Origin: Mesorhizobium loti
GTDB lineage: Bacteria > Pseudomonadota > Alphaproteobacteria > Rhizobiales > Rhizobiaceae
DNA length: 64,000 bases
Assembly (NCBI RefSeq): GCF_002858745.1
Contig: NZ_PJRO01000010.1
Location: 186,001 to 250,000 of the forward strand
Direction: 5' to 3'
Shown here: piece after piece, positions 53,413-62,226 of the stretch
Numbering within the stretch: position 1 is the first letter of the stretch
How the letters are laid out: the number at the start of each line of letters is the position of its first letter
The notes under the pieces: generated by a model
What the model was told of the DNA's origin: nothing
What the model saw: only the letters and a program-made list of their open reading frames with translations
Database searches by the model: none
Program-made: the position numbers and the translations under genes

Positions 53413-54540
53413 CTATTGAAGCAGAAGAATTAGATCGCCGATGCTTTGGCGCAGCTTTGCCGTCGCCGCCGGATCCACGCGCCAGGAAACAAGATCCTTC
53501 AGCGGAACAGCGTCCGGATGACTTTCGATGTCAGTGCGCGCGGCGTAGTCGCCGGGTACATAAAATGGCGCATAGCTCGGGCCACCATTCTTCGAGTCAT
53601 CACCCATCAGGAAGTCAATGGCCAATCTGGCTGCTGCGGGGTGGGCAGTCTTCGTGGTTATTGCAAGCACGGCAGGAAAGATAATTCCATTTGATGGCTC
53701 GACATCGTTGGCCACTTGCAGCGCCCAGCCCTCGCGTTCATTGTCACGCATATCGGAATAGGTGGTGAAGCCAACCGGCGGGGCCTTCTGTCCCTTGCGC
53801 CCAATGGCGGCGCTGACGTCATCGGATGAGCCCACGATGACCACATCGTTCTCAAACAGATCGACGATGAACTGTGCACCGACGCTATCAACGCCCTCAT
53901 CCAATTCAATCGGCTTGCCGAATTGTGTTTGGTAGGCTTTCGCCATTTCATCGCTGCGAAGGACGAACTCGGTCATCAGATCAAGATAATCACCCCGTTG
54001 TAGTGGATCCACCATGACCACCCTGCCCTTCCATTCCTTGGCGGTCAGTTGCCAGAGGTTCTTGATAGGAGAGCCATCAGGATAAGCTTCCTTACTGTAC
54101 ATCAAGACCTTGGTGGACAGGCGCGGAGCCAGAAGCGGCACCTTGAATTCGTTGGGCATTCTGTCTTCCACCCGCGGAGGCACGTAGTTTTGAATGAGCC
54201 CCTTTTCCAACAGCTCCGTCAGCACCACAGGCGTGTCAGACAGGTACACGACATCCGCATTGGAAATTCCTGCAGCCGCCTCTGTCTTGAGACGCGCAAT
54301 CTGCTCAGTAGAACTCATGTCGCTCGGGATCAGATCGACACCGGGATAAGTCTTCTCGAACTCCTTTTCCACTCGCGCAATGCGGCTGGTGAAGGAATAA
54401 ACGGTAACCCGACCTTCGTTCTGCGCCAGAGGCAGAAGTTCTTCAACGGACATCCTGTCGATGTCCGGCTCGGCTGTCGCCAGTTGCGGAAGAAAGACCG
54501 CCGAAACAAGTGCAAGCCCACCCCAAAAAACATACTTCAT
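53413..54540 (-). CDS. ABC transporter periplasmic substrate-binding protein
   Basis: 375 residues with a signal peptide (MKYVFWGGLALVSAVFLPQLATA). It is of the extracellular solute-binding family 1/FbpA-like type: NEGRVTVYSFTSRIARVEKEFEKTYPGVDLI at the start of the mature protein and WRVDPAATAKLRQSI at the end. The iron-binding tyrosine pair of FbpA is not clearly present, so an organic or phosphorylated solute is possible. First gene of the permease-ATPase-phosphatase operon. Confidence 0.9.
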   Translation of the reverse strand: MKYVFWGGLALVSAVFLPQLATAEPDIDRMSVEELLPLAQNEGRVTVYSFTSRIARVEKEFEKTYPGVDLIPSDMSSTEQIARLKTEAAAGISNADVVYLSDTPVVLTELLEKGLIQNYVPPRVEDRMPNEFKVPLLAPRLSTKVLMYSKEAYPDGSPIKNLWQLTAKEWKGRVVMVDPLQRGDYLDLMTEFVLRSDEMAKAYQTQFGKPIELDEGVDSVGAQFIVDLFENDVVIVGSSDDVSAAIGRKGQKAPPVGFTTYSDMRDNEREGWALQVANDVEPSNGIIFPAVLAITTKTAHPAAARLAIDFLMGDDSKNGGPSYAPFYVPGDYAARTDIESHPDAVPLKDLVSWRVDPAATAKLRQSIGDLILLLQ

Positions 54541-54653
54541 GATTTCCTCCCTTCGAAATTACAACCCAGGATCTGCGTGTGATTTTGCACCCCTTAACTT
54601 CGTTGCAATTTTTCATGCAGAATCAGGTCAAAAAAAATCGCCCCCAGTTCTCT

Positions 54654-55496
54654 CTATGGAACGTCGAGAATCGACATCAGCCTTCCGACGCGCTCCAGCC
54701 GCTCCATCGAACGTGGTTCATTCAACCGGGCAACCTGAAGTATCAATGCGTTCATGATGGTCATTGGCACGTTTAAGGACTGGAAAGCGTCCTCAGATCC
54801 ACCACGCGGAGCAAACAGCAAGTGGTCCGGCGCCGGAATGAGCGACGGGCCCAGCGCATCAGCCAAGACAATCGTTCGCGCGCCTGTTGAAATGGCACAA
54901 TCGGCTAGAGCAGCCCAGTGGCGAGGAGCACGCCTGTTGGCGAATGCCAACACCGCGTCCTCTCGTTGCAACCCTGCCAGGCGCTCTGCAAGATCTCGGC
55001 CATCACCGGAAAGCACCACGGTATCCAGCCCCATCCGCCGCAGCCGCTTGTCGGCCAGGACCACCAGTGCCTCGGCATTTCCGTGGGCGAAGATAAACAC
55101 CTTGCGGGCTCGGGTCAGGATTGCGGCCACAGCTTCAAGCGCATCGTCAGTAACGAAGCCCGAAAGTCGCGTGAGTGCCAGTGCCTCTTGCTCGATCAGT
55201 TCGCCAAGTATCGATGGGCCACGCATGGTTGTAAGCGTGTTGCGCACCCAACCAGCAGGATCGGCCTTGACGATGAATTCCTGGCGCAATGTGTCGCGGA
55301 ACATCGCATAGCTCTCGAAGCCAAGTTTCTTTGCAAGTCGCGAGGCGGTCGCCTCGTGCACCCCTACCCTCTTGGCAAGTTCGCTTGCGGTGCCCAAGGC
55401 CGCTTCACGGGGACGAGCCAGCAATTCTCGAACGAGCTTTTGTTCTGCCGACGTCAGCTTCTCCGCCGACGAACGTATCATCTCTGAGATCATCAT
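54654..55496 (-). CDS. MurR/RpiR-family regulator with SIS domain
   Basis: About 281 residues from ATG 55496, behind AGGACAG. The N-terminal HTH_6 domain (TASELAKRVGVHEATASRLAKKLGFESYAMFRDTL) is joined to a SIS sugar-phosphate-binding domain (VFIFAHGNAEALVVLADKRLRRMG; later DCAISTGARTIVLAD). RpiR regulators sense phosphosugars and control adjacent uptake genes. It lies upstream of the ABC operon on the same strand and divergent from the MFS gene, and so is likely to control both. Confidence 0.9.
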   Translation of the reverse strand: MMISEMIRSSAEKLTSAEQKLVRELLARPREAALGTASELAKRVGVHEATASRLAKKLGFESYAMFRDTLRQEFIVKADPAGWVRNTLTTMRGPSILGELIEQEALALTRLSGFVTDDALEAVAAILTRARKVFIFAHGNAEALVVLADKRLRRMGLDTVVLSGDGRDLAERLAGLQREDAVLAFANRRAPRHWAALADCAISTGARTIVLADALGPSLIPAPDHLLFAPRGGSEDAFQSLNVPMTIMNALILQVARLNEPRSMERLERVGRLMSILDVP

Positions 55497-55740
55497 CTGT
55501 CCTGTCCCTCTCGAACAGATAAGAGATGCTTGATTAACTTGCAACAAAAAAATTTCTGCAAGCAATCATGCATCAAAAGCCTTCCGCAGTTATGATCCGA
55601 TCGGCGTCATTGACCGTTACAGGGCTTTTGAGTGACCACTGCTATGAAACTGCGATGACCAAGCGAGCTTGAACTGGATCGCGAATCCACTCACGAGCCT
55701 CGGATGGCGATGAAATTGGTGCTCTCGGATTGTTAGCGAA

Positions 55741-56955
55741 TTGACGAACAACCCGCTTCCGGTGCGCGCGGCAGACCGTGGGCGTTTGTTTTTGGTGCTT
55801 GCAGGTCTCTATCTGGCGCAGAGCATCCCCATCTATCTTATCACTGCGGCCATTCCACCGATCCTGCGGGAAGTCGGCGCCTCACGAACGGCAATCGGCC
55901 TTATATCAGTGATGATGCTGCCCTTCGTGTTCAGGTTCCTGTGGGCGCCGACAGTCGACAGATTTCGTCCCTTTGTTATCGGGCATCGGCGAGGATGGAT
56001 CCTTCCGACACAGCTGGGCGTTGTGGGGGCAATCGGTGCGCTTTCTTTCGCAGACCCTGCGCAGATATGGCCAGTCTACATCTTCGCCCTCGCCATCTCG
56101 GTTCTCATTTCAACCCAGGATATTGCGACTGACGGCTATGCGACGAAGATGCTCGCACCGGCTGACCGTCCCATGGGTAACGCAATCCAGGCCGGGGCTG
56201 TCGCATTGAGCGTCGTGATCTGCTCCGCGCTGTCGCTGGTTCTTTATGAGCATTTCGGTTGGCAACCGACAATTCTCGTTGTCGCAGCGCTGTCAGCCCT
56301 GCCGTTGAGTATCGTCGCGATCATGAAGGAAGAAACCGGCACAGCGCCGGGTCCACACTCGTCCTTGCCGTTGCTCGGCAACTTCATCAAGCGCCCCGAG
56401 GCAATCGAAGTCCTGATGATCGCCCTTGTCTATCGCGGGAGCGAGGGGCTGGTGAAGGCAATGGAGGGCCCCTACCTGGTCGATTTGAATCTATCTCTTT
56501 CCGCCATCGGCTATATCAGTGGGACCTCCGCAGCGATCGCCGGAATCGTTGGTTCGTTTCTCGCAGCGCTCGCCATTGGCCGTTACGGGATGACTGCGGT
56601 GCTCGGGACGCTAGGAGTGGTGCGCACCGTCTGTTTCTCTTTGTTCGCGTTGCATGCTGCCGGGATATTCGGTGAACTCTGCGTGGTGCTGTGCGCCTTG
56701 GCTCTGCAAACGCTCATCCGCTACATGGAGCTCGTCGCGCTCTATAGTCTCTACATGGCCGTCGCCTCGAAGGATCAGCCAGGCACCGACTTCACAATTC
56801 TGTCTTGCGCGACTCTATCCGTTTTTCTTGGTGGTTCGATGCTCGCCGGCGTGCTCGCGGATGCTATGGGGTATGCCGGCCTGTTCATACTGGCCACCCT
56901 GCTCTCCGCTGCGGCCACCGGCTGGACGGTTCGCTTGTTGCGTAGCCGAAGCTGA
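55741..56955 (+). CDS. MFS transporter (AmpG/RhtX-like)
   Basis: 404 residues with about twelve membrane helices. The stretch PFVFRFLWAPTVDRFRPFVIGHRRGW resembles the conserved loop of AmpG-type permeases and of the siderophore uptake proteins RhtX/FptX. The start is TTG with no strong ribosome site; no better internal start is seen. Divergent from the RpiR gene. The substrate is not fixed. Confidence 0.82.
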   Translation: MTNNPLPVRAADRGRLFLVLAGLYLAQSIPIYLITAAIPPILREVGASRTAIGLISVMMLPFVFRFLWAPTVDRFRPFVIGHRRGWILPTQLGVVGAIGALSFADPAQIWPVYIFALAISVLISTQDIATDGYATKMLAPADRPMGNAIQAGAVALSVVICSALSLVLYEHFGWQPTILVVAALSALPLSIVAIMKEETGTAPGPHSSLPLLGNFIKRPEAIEVLMIALVYRGSEGLVKAMEGPYLVDLNLSLSAIGYISGTSAAIAGIVGSFLAALAIGRYGMTAVLGTLGVVRTVCFSLFALHAAGIFGELCVVLCALALQTLIRYMELVALYSLYMAVASKDQPGTDFTILSCATLSVFLGGSMLAGVLADAMGYAGLFILATLLSAAATGWTVRLLRSRS

Positions 56956-57219
56956 TTTTCAGATTCCTGCTACCCTTTCAGATAAGCCCCACAACAGTGG
57001 TCCTGGCCGAGCTTCCAGCCTTCCACCTCACAGCGCGTATGCTTAGAAAGTTGCCGAGGGTAGATCGGCGTGTAGCGCCGCTATTTGTCCTCCCACGGCA
57101 AGTCTCCGTCCGGAGGCAAATGATGATTGGATGCTGGGACGAGGTACCCGCCCATTAGCTACGGACGCAGCTTACGCAGCGATCGCGGCCACACAACAAC
57201 CTCCGACACTGCAGGCAAG

Positions 57220-57672
57220 ATGAGTACGAGCAACACCATGCGCAAAGCTGATATCCGACTGACAATGGCGATGTTGATGGCACTGGCGGCGCCACTTCCG
57301 GCCCACGCTCAGACCGTGAACGAGGTCAACGCAACTCTCGACACGCTGTTTGGCGATCATGTGGCTTACAAGAAGTTTTTCGACGCATTGACGCAAGCCA
57401 TGGCGGCGAATGACAAGCAGGCCATCGCAGCAATGGTTGATTACCCCTTCCAGGCGCGCATCAATGGCAAGGCCGTCAAGATCAGGGATAGCGCTCACTT
57501 TGTCGCCGACTACGACAAAATCGTCACCGAAAAAGTGAAGCAAGCAGTAGCGAAGCAAACCTATGCGAGCCTCTTTGCCAACTGGCAGGGCATCTCGATC
57601 GGCGACGGAGAGCTTTGGTTTTCCGGGGTGGGCGATAACAACAAGATCAAAATCACCGCCATCAACGATTGA
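57220..57672 (+). CDS. Exported hypothetical protein
   Basis: About 150 residues from ATG 57220, which lies behind AGGCAAG; ATG 57238 is an alternative. The signal peptide covers IRLTMAMLMALAAPLPAHAQ. The mature part is small, alpha+beta and cysteine-free (VDYPFQARINGKAVKIRDSAHFVADYDKIVTEKVKQAV), resembling small NTF2/SnoaL-like folds. It lies 34 bases upstream of the DUF3011 gene on the same strand. Confidence 0.65.
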   Translation: MSTSNTMRKADIRLTMAMLMALAAPLPAHAQTVNEVNATLDTLFGDHVAYKKFFDALTQAMAANDKQAIAAMVDYPFQARINGKAVKIRDSAHFVADYDKIVTEKVKQAVAKQTYASLFANWQGISIGDGELWFSGVGDNNKIKITAIND

Positions 57673-57706
57673 CCGCAGCCGCTTATTCGCTCGAAGGAAA
57701 CATCCC

Positions 57707-58321
57707 ATGTTGAAGCACTATGCTACCGCTGCATTTCTGCTGGCCACTCCTTTGCTGGTCAATGAGGCGAAGGCCGGCGGCACGGTCGAATGCCATTCGC
57801 GCAACTATCAATATGGCGAGTGCTGGGCAGGCCCGCTCTCCAAGCCGCAACTCATCCACCAGATATCGAGCAGCGCCTGCATCCTGAACCGAACCTGGGG
57901 CTACAATCCGAAAAGCAAATACGTATGGGTTGCCCAGGGATGCTCAGGCGTATTCGCCGACGTTGCCGGCTACCACTATGGGCGGGGCGACGGTTTCGAT
58001 CCGAATGCACGCTCCTATGACCCCCACGGCCATGACGTTGGCGCGGTCGCAGCCGGCGTCGTACTTGGCGCGATCGTGGAAGGCATGGTTCAGGACGGAA
58101 AGCACAACCGGCAGCATACCACCAGCAACGTGACGGTTAACAACAGCTACAATGGCTGCCATGGCACCGGATGTCTCGTCGACAACCCCGACGAGGTCGA
58201 CAACACGCCTCAGTTCGACAAGGAGGGAGAGCCGAATTTCGATGAGCATGGCAACTACCAGGGATGCCACGGTGTCGGCTGCCTGGTCGATGATCCTGAC
58301 TCGGACGATTCCGAGAACTGA
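57707..58321 (+). CDS. DUF3011 exported protein with duplicated GC-VD-PD tail
   Basis: 204 residues with signal peptide (MLKHYATAAFLLATPLLVNEAKA). The DUF3011 domain has paired cysteines (VECHSRNYQYGEC...QGCSGVF). A helical glycine-rich segment follows. The tail contains the motif GC-x-G-x-GC-x-VD-x-PD twice; the second copy is preceded by PNFD-x2-GNYQ. The motif also ends the lipoprotein at 22412-22792. The function of both is unknown. The acidic Gly/Cys motif could bind metal or a partner. Confidence 0.85.
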   Translation: MLKHYATAAFLLATPLLVNEAKAGGTVECHSRNYQYGECWAGPLSKPQLIHQISSSACILNRTWGYNPKSKYVWVAQGCSGVFADVAGYHYGRGDGFDPNARSYDPHGHDVGAVAAGVVLGAIVEGMVQDGKHNRQHTTSNVTVNNSYNGCHGTGCLVDNPDEVDNTPQFDKEGEPNFDEHGNYQGCHGVGCLVDDPDSDDSEN

Positions 58322-58425
58322 GGATATGGCCATTTTCAATGAACCGGCGGCCCGGTCGCTCTGATGAACGCGAGCGGGATCTGGCACTACCCCTCGAAGG
58401 CGCAACAGCAAGGAGGTCTGCAAAT

Positions 58426-58935
58426 ATGACGACCATGCGTATCGTTGCAATGCGGCTGTCGGTGGCCGGTGTTATTGGCCTGGTCGCGACCGTTTCGCCA
58501 GCTGCTATCGCGAACGCCGCTGAGCCTTTGGCGTTCGATATAGAAATTTCACTATCCGCAAAGGCCGCGGCCGAGCTCAAAGCCAAGAACGAAAGCATCA
58601 CAGCTTTGGCATCATATTACGGCGAACCCCATAAGGGGGCCGAAAGGCATGCCAACGAGATGGGCATGATCGATCTTGGCACGGAGACGATTGAACAGAG
58701 CGGGGTGGCCGGACCCGTTCATGTCAGCGGCCACACCGTCAGCGCGGAACGATTGCAGTGGATCCAAGGGCCCGTGAAAGTGAACGTAAACCTGTTCTCA
58801 TCTCGCAAAGCCAGCGACGATAACATCTTGAATTGCGATTTCATTGACGGCGATGTGAAAGCAGCAGTGAAAGCCCCCGTCACACTTCACTGTTCACTGA
58901 TCGCCGAGGGCACCGAGACCAAAATAAAACCATAG
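58426..58935 (+). CDS. Exported hypothetical protein
   Basis: 169 residues from ATG 58426 behind AAGGAGG; the frame opens earlier. The signal peptide ends at IANAAE. The mature part has a predicted beta-rich domain (LAFDIEISLSAKAAAELK; VKVNVNLFSSRKAS) with two cysteines (C137 and C159 region). Same direction as the DUF3011 gene, which ends 105 bases earlier. No recognised family. Confidence 0.65.
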   Translation: MTTMRIVAMRLSVAGVIGLVATVSPAAIANAAEPLAFDIEISLSAKAAAELKAKNESITALASYYGEPHKGAERHANEMGMIDLGTETIEQSGVAGPVHVSGHTVSAERLQWIQGPVKVNVNLFSSRKASDDNILNCDFIDGDVKAAVKAPVTLHCSLIAEGTETKIKP

Positions 58936-58993
58936 CGTTGCGGTGATTTTCGGATAGTTGATCTCTGTAAGCTATCCGCTCGCTTCTATCTGG

Positions 58994-59824
58994 CTACCGA
59001 TCGTTGCGAATACGCGATGGCGTCGATCCCCAGACGCGTTTCATCATTGCTGTCATATGGCTGTGACTGGCAAAACCTGCCGACTCTGCAATGACGCTGA
59101 AATCCAGGTTCGAATTGCGGATGAGGTCCTGGGCATGGTTCAGCCGGGCGGTGATCACAAATTGATGTGGTGACTGCCCCGTCGTCTTTTTAAAGCTTCG
59201 AAGAAAGTGGCTGGGCGAGAGCCCGGCCACCGACGCCATCTGCTCGACGGCCAGAGGCTTACCAAGGTTTTCAAAGATAAACTCCTGGACCCGTCGCCAG
59301 GTAACCGGTGCAAGCCCGCCATTTACGGAGGGCAGTAACTTCATGCCAAAGGAAGAGTAATTGCGAAGCGCATGAATGGAAAAAATCGTTACAAGTGCGT
59401 CAAAAATTTCCATACTGGTATCATCGCCACGCATGATTTCCATCTGAAGCAATGATGCCAACATGTGAGCTTGTTTGTCGATAAGGCCAAACCTTGGCGC
59501 TTGTATCTCAAAGGCTGATTTATCGAACTCCACACCAGCCAACCGCTCCATCCGCGCCGGATCGACGTCGACGCGCAGGCTACGCTTTTCACTCGACCAG
59601 CTGGCAAATGCTTCGTTGCCCGCGCCAACGATATCTATAGCTCCCACCGGAGCCACGCCTGAAATTCTTCGATCGCTATTAAGCGCACGCGCCCACTGCG
59701 GCTCGACGTCGAGGTGAACGAGCATCAAATGCGCGGACTGATGAACTTTTGTTCGATTGGGTCCGGTCTGTGTGTACGCAACAGCAGCCCCGTCAAGAAA
59801 GAGTTGCGGTCCCCACGTTTCCAT
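58994..59824 (-). CDS. AraC-family transcriptional regulator
   Basis: About 277 residues from ATG 59824; the frame opens at 59908. The C-terminal double HTH is complete: LAVEQMASVAGLSPSHFLRSFKKTTGQSPHQFVITARLNHAQDLIRNS, then VIAESAGFASHSHMTAMMKRVWGSTPSRIR. The N-terminal 170 residues are the ligand or dimer domain. Convergent with the exported protein gene; the target is unknown. Confidence 0.9.
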   Translation of the reverse strand: METWGPQLFLDGAAVAYTQTGPNRTKVHQSAHLMLVHLDVEPQWARALNSDRRISGVAPVGAIDIVGAGNEAFASWSSEKRSLRVDVDPARMERLAGVEFDKSAFEIQAPRFGLIDKQAHMLASLLQMEIMRGDDTSMEIFDALVTIFSIHALRNYSSFGMKLLPSVNGGLAPVTWRRVQEFIFENLGKPLAVEQMASVAGLSPSHFLRSFKKTTGQSPHQFVITARLNHAQDLIRNSNLDFSVIAESAGFASHSHMTAMMKRVWGSTPSRIRNDR

Positions 59825-60237
59825 TCTTCCATTTAACACTTTACCCTCCAGAGCCAGGGGGAAATTAACGAGAGCTCGCATCAGGCAGATGTAGGCCAGT
59901 CGCCGCACATTCTACGTTCGTCAGACTAATCCATTCGCTGAAGTTGCCTCTAAACGGAGGCTTAAAATCAAAACCACACTCCAAGACCCATCCTGTACAC
60001 GAGTGCACGCGAACGGGACAGGATCAACATCGTCCGGCACAGTTCTCCTCTGCGTCCCTCCGGCTAGACAGATCATCAGGACATGCAGGCGTTATCACCG
60101 CACTCTATCAGTTTTCTGCTCCATTTTTCACGTTTGCCTCACGTTCTGACGTGCAGACAACCATTCAGCTTGGATGCTGCGTGCCGCTTCGGTCAATAGT
60201 TGGAGAACAGCGACAAAAACATAAAAGGATGAGTTGG
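59825..60237. other. Intergenic region before the lipoprotein gene
   Basis: About 410 bases. An in-frame extension of the lipoprotein gene reaches back to 59944 but is arginine- and serine-rich and unlike a protein start. No other gene was seen. Confidence 0.4.
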
Positions 60238-60606
60238 ATGATGGTGAGATTGATTCCCGCAGTCATTGCGGTTGCGGCCCTCAGCGCTTGCGCTTCAAAG
60301 GCTGACAACATCCAGGGAACCTACACACCAACGGTGCTTTACGAGAACCTGACATGCCAGCAATTGGTTCGGGAAGGCTGGTCTGTATCGAACCGTGCAC
60401 ATGCCGCAGCCGGTAAGCAGAACCGCCATCGTGTCGAGGACGAGGTAGCCATCACGGCTGGAGTCCTTGTCTTCTGGCCAGCACTGTTTTTCACACATGG
60501 CAACGATGCAACATCTGCTGAATACGCTCAGTTGAAGGGGGAAATGCAGGCGATCGAAGACGCTTCTCAGAATAAGAACTGCGGCATTGTCTTCAACCGG
60601 GTCTGA
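60238..60606 (+). CDS. Small lipoprotein
   Basis: About 122 residues from ATG 60238 (AAGGA eight bases before; ATGs at 60229 and 60241 also possible). Signal MMVRLIPAVIAVAALSAC with lipobox LSAC. Mature part has two further cysteines and a hydrophobic stretch (VAITAGVLVFWPALFF). It is typical of short lipoproteins of the envelope in Rhizobiales; function unknown. Confidence 0.75.
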   Translation: MMVRLIPAVIAVAALSACASKADNIQGTYTPTVLYENLTCQQLVREGWSVSNRAHAAAGKQNRHRVEDEVAITAGVLVFWPALFFTHGNDATSAEYAQLKGEMQAIEDASQNKNCGIVFNRV

Positions 60607-61070
60607 TGCCTGCCGCTATAGGCGACTGTGTGCGGCAGACCCGGTCGAAGCCCCCTGGCGATGTGACCGGTAAGCAGCGGGGAATTCACCGGACTACGCC
60701 GCGCGATCGCCTCTTTTCAGAAAGGTTGGATAATATCCAACCCTGCGTCAGGCGGGTTTGCCTATCAGTGCAAATTTGCCTGCCTGGAAAACGGCATCCA
60801 GAACACCGGACCGGCAACGCTCGAACTGGGGCGGCCACTCCAGCCCAAAGGATGATATCAAGTTCGTCATTTTTGGGGTCGCCGACCCCGGCTGAGGTCG
60901 AGGTATCGCACCGTTATAGACGCACCATGGTGCTACCAGCCAGCCCTCGACAACTCACGCAAGGAGGCCAGCCTGCCAATTTCAGCCACGTCACCAGCCC
61001 TCCCCGCCCGGCATCAACGTTGACCACGTCGGCTTGACCTGCTCGAAACTCTTACGGAGGAAACGATTTC
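60607..61070. other. Intergenic region with a perfect palindrome
   Basis: 460 bases. An open frame 60606-61037 (plus) has no motif and no family-like composition, so it is not called. It contains the palindrome listed at 60724-60742. Confidence 0.4.
60724..60742. promoter_or_regulatory. Perfect 9-1-9 palindrome
   Basis: GGTTGGATA-A-TATCCAACC. Perfect symmetric arms around one central A; suits a dimeric regulator (for example a GntR, LacI or MarR type). It lies 330 bases before the DUF4087 gene and 118 bases after the lipoprotein gene. Confidence 0.5.
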
Positions 61071-61442
61071 ATGCGCCTGCTATTTGCCACCTGTTTTTCC
61101 CTGGCGATTATGTCCTTGCCCGCCGCCGCTGATGGCGAGCGCCGATGTGGCTGGTATTCAAGCCCGACGCCAGGCAACCTGATGCTGACCGACAGGGACG
61201 CTGTCTGGTGGATTCAGATGCAGGGCCGACCAGATCCCAAAGGCATCGACAACGCGCCGGCCTTTGACGAGCGACAATTCGTCGAGACCAATGTGCCTGG
61301 ATCGGGCTATGGCTACGGATGCGCGTGCATGACCGTGGAGACCAACGCCAAGCAGCAACGGATCACAAGGATAATCGCTGGCGATATCCTGCCGCTGGCG
61401 CGCTGTCGCAACGACAGATCGCTACCTGAGCCGGCGGGTTAA
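61071..61442 (+). CDS. DUF4087 exported protein
   Basis: 123 residues. Signal MRLLFATCFSLAIMSLPAAA; ribosome site GGAGG. The DUF4087 pattern is clear: CGWYSSPTPGNLMLTDRDAVWWIQ, QGRPDPKGID, and GYGYGCACM near the end. Four or more cysteines suggest disulfides in the periplasm. Function unknown. Confidence 0.88.
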   Translation: MRLLFATCFSLAIMSLPAAADGERRCGWYSSPTPGNLMLTDRDAVWWIQMQGRPDPKGIDNAPAFDERQFVETNVPGSGYGYGCACMTVETNAKQQRITRIIAGDILPLARCRNDRSLPEPAG

Positions 61443-61607
61443 TCCAGTCGACGGCAGTAAGCCCGACCGCTGACTCAGCGAGACGTTGCGCCGCTTCACC
61501 CTGGCAGTTGGCTCTCCGCACACCTTGGGACCCGCCGGTTGGCGTGTGGTCAACCTCGATGGGCAGGCCTGGGTGGAAGCAGATCGACCGAAAGTGAGAT
61601 GGCTCAG

Positions 61608-62027
61608 TCAGTCAGTCACAGCATGGGCAAAGCAAGATGCAATTGCCTTGTTTGCTCCCAGTTTTCTTGCCCATTTTGCGATTTGCGGCCCCTCCCCAGC
61701 GTCTGCCATGCCGCCCCAGACCTCTTTAAAGACAGGGTCGCCGCTCGACGAGTCGAAGAAAAAATAGCCGGGATCGGCAACGGGAACATCGGCATATACA
61801 ACGGTCCATGTACCCGATTGCATAAACCCTTGGATGGTGACCTTCGACGGTTTGACCTTTTGATTGAGGCTACGGGCCACAAGCTTGGCGTAGTCGGCCT
61901 TGCGTTGCGCAGTGAGCTTCGTGTCAACGCCTCTGCAAGCAGGCGCAGCCAGGGCAACGCCCAGTGAGGTAGCCAGGGTGCCAGCAAGAAGGGTGGTTGC
62001 GAAACCCTGTCTGAACAGCTTGGTCAT
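61608..62027 (-). CDS. Exported hypothetical protein
   Basis: 139 residues. Signal MTKLFRQGFATTLLAGTLATSLGVALAAP then two or three cysteines (C31 near the mature N-terminus; one near the C-terminus). The middle (KVTIQGFMQSGTWTVVYADVPVADPGYFFFD) is beta-rich. Downstream of the receptor-channel gene on the same strand, 199 bases apart. No recognised family. Confidence 0.7.
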   Translation of the reverse strand: MTKLFRQGFATTLLAGTLATSLGVALAAPACRGVDTKLTAQRKADYAKLVARSLNQKVKPSKVTIQGFMQSGTWTVVYADVPVADPGYFFFDSSSGDPVFKEVWGGMADAGEGPQIAKWARKLGANKAIASCFAHAVTD

Positions 62028-62226
62028 AGATGTATTCCCTTGAAATTATGTGTTCGAAATCGGCATGTGGTAGTCATCACGACCGCTGACCGATTGGCAG
62101 CAGCGCTTCTCAACACCATGACCAGCCATTCGTCTCAAGGAGGACGTCCAGCCCCCACTCTACCACCCCGGCAAGTTGCGTTTGAAACTGATAGGAACCA
62201 GATGCACGGGAGTAAGGCCACCTGGG

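Noticed and set aside
60606..61037. Plus-strand frame of 143 codons
   Set aside because: Arg/Pro/Ser-rich without motif or good start, and interrupted by a perfect palindrome; non-coding is more likely.
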